Assembly (NCBI GenBank): GCA_032629725.1
Contig: JAFEVB010000015.1
Coordinates: 496,001-560,000, forward strand
Direction of reading: 5' to 3'
From: Gremmenia infestans
Lineage: Eukaryota > Ascomycota > Leotiomycetes > Helotiales > Hamatocanthoscyphaceae
DNA length: 64,000 nt
Shown piece after piece: positions 59,001-64,000 of the stretch. Each line of letters begins with the position of its first letter. Position 1 is the stretch's first letter. Under the pieces are notes generated by a model. The model worked only from the letters and a program-made list of their open reading frames with translations, searched no databases and was not told the DNA's origin. The position numbers were made by a program, and so were the translations under genes.

Positions 59001-61660
59001 TATAAAAAACGCTTCTAAACTAGTATTTTCATTACTATCACTTCTACTATTATTACTCTTTTCTTTTTTATTAGCTATATATTATATATATATATCTTTA
59101 TTAGTTATATATTATATATATATATATTTTTATTATTATTATTAAAGCTTTCTAGCTCTAATACTTCTTTAACTTTAGCTAGAAATATATTATATTTTAA
59201 GACTATTACTTTTAGATTATAGGTTTTAGCTTTAAACTTTATAAATATAGCTTTTTATTTCTCTACTAAATATAATATTAACTAGTATTCTTTCTTCTAA
59301 TATATATAGCACTTCTTCTATTATAATAGCTTTTATAGAGATTTTAATTAATTAAAATAATATTAATTTAAATATCTTTATATATCTTTTACTATTTTTA
59401 AATTCTTTTATAAACTATCTTATCTATTATAATTTTAGTTAATATAATTATACTTATATATATCTTTATCTAAAATAAATTACTATTATTATTATTACTA
59501 TAATTAGATTACTAATTTTATAAATTATAAAGATATATCTATTATAGCTTTTAATTATATATATACTTTTTTATATATATTTATAAAATTAAATAAATAA
59601 AGTTTATACTTTTTAATATTTCTATATACTAAAATTAGTTAATTTTAGAGATTATATATCTTATTATTTTTTTTAAGACTATTTTATTATTTTATATTTA
59701 CTTTAGTCTTTAGAAAAGCTTTTTAAAAGTATTTATAATTAGTAAAAAAGAGTTTTTCTAAATAACTTATTTAAGTATAGTTTTTTTCTATTTAGCTAAA
59801 TAGAGCTATTTATTTTCTTATATTTTAAATTATAATTTTATTTATATAATTATCTAAGCAAATATTATACTTTAATTTACTAGTAAATTATAGTAATATT
59901 TAGAAGCTTTATCTTTTAGTATTATAGTAAAAGCTTAATAAAAATTTATATTTAATAGACTAATATTATTATAATATTTATAGAATATATTAAGCTTTTT
60001 ATTTAATATATTATATAATTCTTTTTTATATCTCTTTCTATTATTATAAACCTTTACTAGATTAACTAGCTATTTTATAATATTCTTACTAGATAAAAAA
60101 CATCTTTTTCTATCTTTAGATTTTAATAGCTAAATACTTCTATCTATACTTTTTTATTATAATATATTTATATATTCTTTTATTATAGAAATAAAGATAG
60201 ATATTTAATATTTAGATTATTTTAATATAAAGATTATAAATAAGTATATTAAGTCTAGTATTATAATATTATATTATCTTATAGATTTATACTATTATTA
60301 GATCTTTATCTACTATTATTTTTAGATTACTAGTTATTTTATTAGTTATTTAATAGCTTTTTACTCTAATAAAATTAATTATAAACTTTCTTTTTCTTTT
60401 TTTATTACCTTTCTATAATATTTATAAAACTTATAATATCTAATATAGCTTTAATAGCTTGCTTCTCTATTAGCTTTATTAATAGATAAGTAGTATTATT
60501 AATAATCTATTTAGAATTTAGATTCTAGATTATATTTATATCTTTATTTAAACCTTTTCTTTTTTTAACTTTTACTTCTACTAATATAGGCGTTTATAGT
60601 ATTAATAAATAACTTTCGCTTACTTTATTAGTTATAGAAAAAGTATTATTACTTATTAGATTATATTTTAAAAAGAATAGTCTACTTCTTTTTAGCTATT
60701 CTACTACTAGTTCTAGTATCTACTCTAGCGGTTTATCTAGCCTCTATAATATTTTAAGTTAATATAGGATTTTATTCTACTAAAAGGTAATTAGTATATA
60801 GATTCTATTTTATTAAAATATTCTCTTAAATATTTTTAATACTATAGAATATATAATTTAAAATACTATTATATTTTATTTATAAAAGTTATTTTTATAG
60901 TTTTTCTATAGTATTTTATTAGAGTATTTTCTAATTATTTATATTATTAACTTATAGATTATATATTCTATAACTTTTTTTCTTAACTAGTTTTTCTTTA
61001 GATTAAAATTTATAAATTTATATTTCTATATTTATAAGTTAATATAATTTTAAAATTTAAATAGATACTCTATTATATTATTTTTTAAGTTATTATTATT
61101 AAATTCTTCTTTATACTATAAAGTATTAAAAGGTGCTTAATACTTTATAGCGCTTTTCTTTTCTAATCTAATATTATTATATCTAGATTTAAATATATTT
61201 CTAGTATATTTATACTTTTATCTTATTTTAACTATACTATTTTATTAGTATTTTAAAGTTATTTCTTAGTTCTAATAGCTTTATAGAATTTATTTTAATC
61301 TTAATATATTTATATATTTTATTAATACTTTTATTATTTTATTTAATATACTTCTTAATATATACTTTAGATAATTTATAAGCTTTATTTATTCTATATA
61401 GTAAATATAGGCTTTAAAACCTCTCTATATATCTAGAAGCTCTTAAATAGAATTCTAAGATATTTATTAGATTTATAAAATCTTTTTATATATTTAATAT
61501 ATCTTTTAAATCTTATTATTACTATTCTCTAATATAGAAAAACTAGTAGTAGAACCTTTCTATATATATAACTATTATCTTCTTTATCTCTTTTTTAAGA
61601 TCTTACTACTTTATAACTAATTATAAGATTAATTACTAATTAGTATTAGTATTATAAATA

Positions 61661-61838
61661 TTAATATATAATTACTTCTACTATATTATATAGTAGACTT
61701 AATTCTAGTATTCTAATTAATAATATATACTAGTTATAATAGTATTATAAATATAAAAAGATAATACCTTTTTACTAACTAATTTATATAAGATTATATA
61801 ACTAGAAAGATCGGAATTCTAGACTATTATTCTAATAA
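61661..61838 (-). repeat. Copia LTR, right (5')
   Basis: Direct repeat of 54923-55100; same length, differing at roughly 10-15 positions, mostly A/G or T/C. Confidence 0.78.
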
Positions 61839-63490
61839 TATATTTCTCTATTATATAATATTTCTTTTATTTAAAGTATTTAATCTTCTATTTATTCTAT
61901 TTAAGATTGTTTTATATAAAACTTTTTTAAACTTTTTTTAAGTAAGCTAAGTATCTTTAGAATACTTTTCTATTATAGTCTATAGCTATATTAGCTTTTT
62001 TATAAACTTAAGAATATAGATATTAATTTTAGTAGTATTAGTAAAATAAAAATAATTATAATTCTAGTTAAATATTTAATTAGTATAGTTTAAAAAGAAT
62101 TATATTTTAAAAATACTTTTTATTTTAAACTTAAATAGTTTTTCTAGCTTAGATAAAAGAAATAGTTAGTTTAAGATATCTTTATAAATTACTTAATATA
62201 AGATTAAAAATATCTTAATACTCTAGTATATATAACTTTAGATATCTATTTAATAATATTTTAATAGCTTCTTTTTTTTCTTTTTCTTCTCTATTATCTT
62301 CTTCTAATAGCTTACTCTAATATATATACTTTAGTAGTACTACTAGCTTTTTATTATTCTATTTTTCTTTTAATAATTCTTTAATTTATTTATCTACTAC
62401 TTTTATAGTCTTTTTTTATTTTATTTCTACTTTAGCTTTCTTAAGCTTTCTTATAAGCTTTTTTTTTCTTAGCTTTTAAAGCTATATTAAGATTAATCTT
62501 TTCTAGGCTACTACTATAGCTTATATTTCTAGATACTTATTATATAGAGATAAAAAGATATAAAAGTAAAATAGAGATATTTTATAAAGTATTTATAGCT
62601 TAATAATTAGAAGGTTCTTAGATATTCTAACTTTATAATATTTAGCTAGTTATAATAATATTTTAGTTATAGTTTAATTTTATACTTTTTTATTAATCTA
62701 CTTTCTAAATTATAATAGTCTATCTCCTAAAAGAATAAAAAGATTAGAATATAAAAATTTAATAATAAAAAATTATAATTTAGAAAAAAATAAGATATAA
62801 TTATATTTATAAGCTAATCTTTAGAAAATAAAAAAGTCTAGAGTAAAAATCTTTAAATAGAAGTACTAGTACTAAAAAAGAAGTAAGATAATAATACTTT
62901 ATAACTAGCATTTTACTAAAAGCTTTTATAATCTATCTTCTTTTTTATCTTCTAATAAGAAGCTAGACTTCTAGAAGTTTATCTAGTTATAAAAAAGTAC
63001 TTTTAGTTCTAAGAATATAAAAAGAGTTTTCTTATATAAGTAGAAGCTATTATTCTATTAGATAGAAAGTATTAGTATATACTTCTATTAGAATATTAGT
63101 TATATAATAGACTAAAAGAAACTAGAAGGATTTTTATAATCTATTAGAATCTTTTAGAATCCTAGGTTATAAAGGTTCTATATAAGACTAGATTATTATC
63201 TATTAGATAGAAGCTTTATATTTAATTTAATTAGTCTTTTTAATATATACTTATTATTTATACTTAGTAATAAGCTATACTTCTAAGTATAGCAACTTAT
63301 AAAACTCTAATAGATATATAGATACTAATCTAATAATAAGCTAGGTCTAAGAACCTATCTTAAGTTACTTAACTTATCTAGATACTATATAAGCCAGATG
63401 ATTATTATTCATATCTATCTATATTAGGTCTTAAACTTACTAGATAAGAACATAGCACTTTTTATAAAAAACCTCTAGTCTATTATCATT
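61839..63490. other. AT-rich RIP-type sequence, origin not identified
   Basis: Composition as in the copia interior but outside its LTRs. No protein motif or second LTR pair could be recognised. It probably derives from another RIP-damaged repeat. Normal composition resumes abruptly at about 63500. Confidence 0.5.
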
Positions 63491-63543
63491 TAGAGCTTCT
63501 CTAGAGTCGTGCGCAAGAATGTAAAGATTTATTACGAATTGCC

Positions 63544-63720
63544 CTAGCGACCGCCTTGTATGAACCTTGTATACAGCAGGGGCTCCGTAATGTCGAACAA
63601 TCGTCTGCAGGTGCGAGCTACCCGATAGAGATCAGTATCCATATCCAATCTCCTCGCGGGGGAGAGATTTTGTACGATCATCCCGAGGATCTTGGGAGCG
63701 AGATCCAATAGACCTGCCAT
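63544..63720 (-). pseudogene. Truncated F-box domain gene start
   Basis: A 58-residue frame from the ATG at 63720 reads LLDLAPKILGMIVQNLS, then LYRVARTCRRLFDITEPLLYTRF. This is the F-box-like pattern (LPxEIlxxIxxxL ... L..LaxtCrrlyditeplLY) that opens many fungal F-box, ankyrin or LRR proteins. It ends at a TAG at 63544-63546, and after about 50 further bases the AT-rich transposon island begins. The rest of the gene is missing, so it was probably cut by transposon insertion or is a relic. If a functional product existed it would be a substrate adaptor of an SCF ubiquitin ligase. Confidence 0.65.
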
Positions 63721-64000
63721 GGTTGTAAGATGAAGTGGACATAGGCCTTCGAATTAGACCTAAGTGCAGAAAATGTGGTTTCGGTCAAGTAACCTGATAG
63801 CACGATGTGCGTTCCTAATTCTACTCTCCTTTTTGGTAACGAACAGTCATTGAAGTGTTGCTTGGCCTAAAACAGGACAACATATGGGCGGCGATGCATG
63901 GTTAGCTAGTGGGCTGCATACACGCTAGTTTGGCGTATTATTCGTCTATAACTGCCTAGCTCGGTGCTTGTAAGTAGGTAGGTATGTTATGCTCGGGCTT
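63721..64000. other. Right-edge flank, upstream of the F-box fragment
   Basis: Normal base composition. It would contain the promoter of the F-box fragment. No other gene recognised. Confidence 0.4.

Larger units (their letters stand above)
54923..61838 (-). mobile_element. RIP-destroyed Ty1/copia LTR retrotransposon
   Basis: Two 178 bp direct repeats bound about 6.6 kb of extremely AT-rich sequence. In the minus strand, the end of pol is legible next to the left LTR (about 56005-55480): IFIDRLLANNKDLS..LEYIIILVNKKLN, KDKFIITRNIIY, a DFFSLYKYLIKL segment, and NRKNNLVDIIIKANSNKLLETLI. This is the RNase H tail of fungal copia elements (ANNKDLSSQLGYII ... DSFSLYECL ... NPADAMTK). All the substitutions against that pattern are of the RIP kind. 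No frame longer than a few dozen codons survives. The 3' end of the element is at the left. Confidence 0.78.

Noticed and set aside
61839..63490. Possible second LTR element to the right of copia
   Set aside because: No direct repeat pair, polypurine tract or pol motif could be recognised; left as unidentified AT-rich sequence.

Overview
The window reads as nuclear DNA of a filamentous ascomycete (Pezizomycotina; a leotiomycete would fit, but I cannot fix the order). Reasons: short 46-115 bp introns with GT..AG ends and CTAAC/CTGAC-type branch sites, two Zn(II)2Cys6 regulators, a cutinase, a 2EXR-domain protein, a giant fungal DUF6606/DUF3638/DUF3645 protein, a Tad1/I-like LINE, and transposon relics whose damage (CpA to TpA, high TpA) is the signature of repeat-induced point mutation (RIP).

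Layout. 1-38.8 kb is gene-bearing: an AYR1-like reductase cut by the left edge (-); a Zn2Cys6 factor; a secreted Ser/Thr-rich protein; a second short-chain dehydrogenase; a Ser-rich protein with a Cys-containing domain (-); a conserved-looking protein of unknown role; a 242 bp MITE with TA target duplication; a cutinase; a 2EXR gene with an in-frame TAG; and a 3,154-residue helicase-like giant protein (19.2-28.7 kb). From 29.9 to 38.8 kb lies a coherent small cluster: a ThDP-dependent 2-keto-acid decarboxylase (Aro10/PDC type) divergent from a Zn2Cys6 factor, a broken FAD amino-acid-oxidase-type gene, and an Aro8/Aro9-type aminotransferase. In yeast the Zn2Cys6 factor Aro80 drives ARO9 and ARO10, so this looks like an Ehrlich-pathway (aromatic amino acid catabolism) cluster. 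The decarboxylase/regulator shared promoter carries eleven same-strand CGG triplets. A 154 bp solo LTR with a perfect 5 bp duplication, and an older copy of the same LTR, sit on either side of that gene pair.

39.4-63.5 kb is a transposon island. It holds a RIP-destroyed Ty3/gypsy element (39452-45302, minus sense), a stack of three copies of one LINE inserted at an ATT microsatellite in the gypsy LTR, and a RIP-destroyed Ty1/copia element (54923-61838, minus sense, two 178 bp LTRs). The LINE stack comprises a 0.2 kb 3' fragment, a 3.3 kb 5'-truncated copy on the minus strand and a roughly 6.1 kb full-length copy on the plus strand. The last two are head to head, making a 3.3 kb-arm inverted repeat. 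The LINE copies are GC-normal and nearly identical, with only scattered CAA-to-TAA lesions, so they are far younger than the AT-rich elements around them. Past the island, 63.5-64 kb holds a truncated F-box gene start (minus).

Most single-domain assignments are firm. The starts of the Ser-rich minus-strand gene and the 2EXR gene, and the exact transposon boundaries inside AT-rich DNA, are the weakest points.
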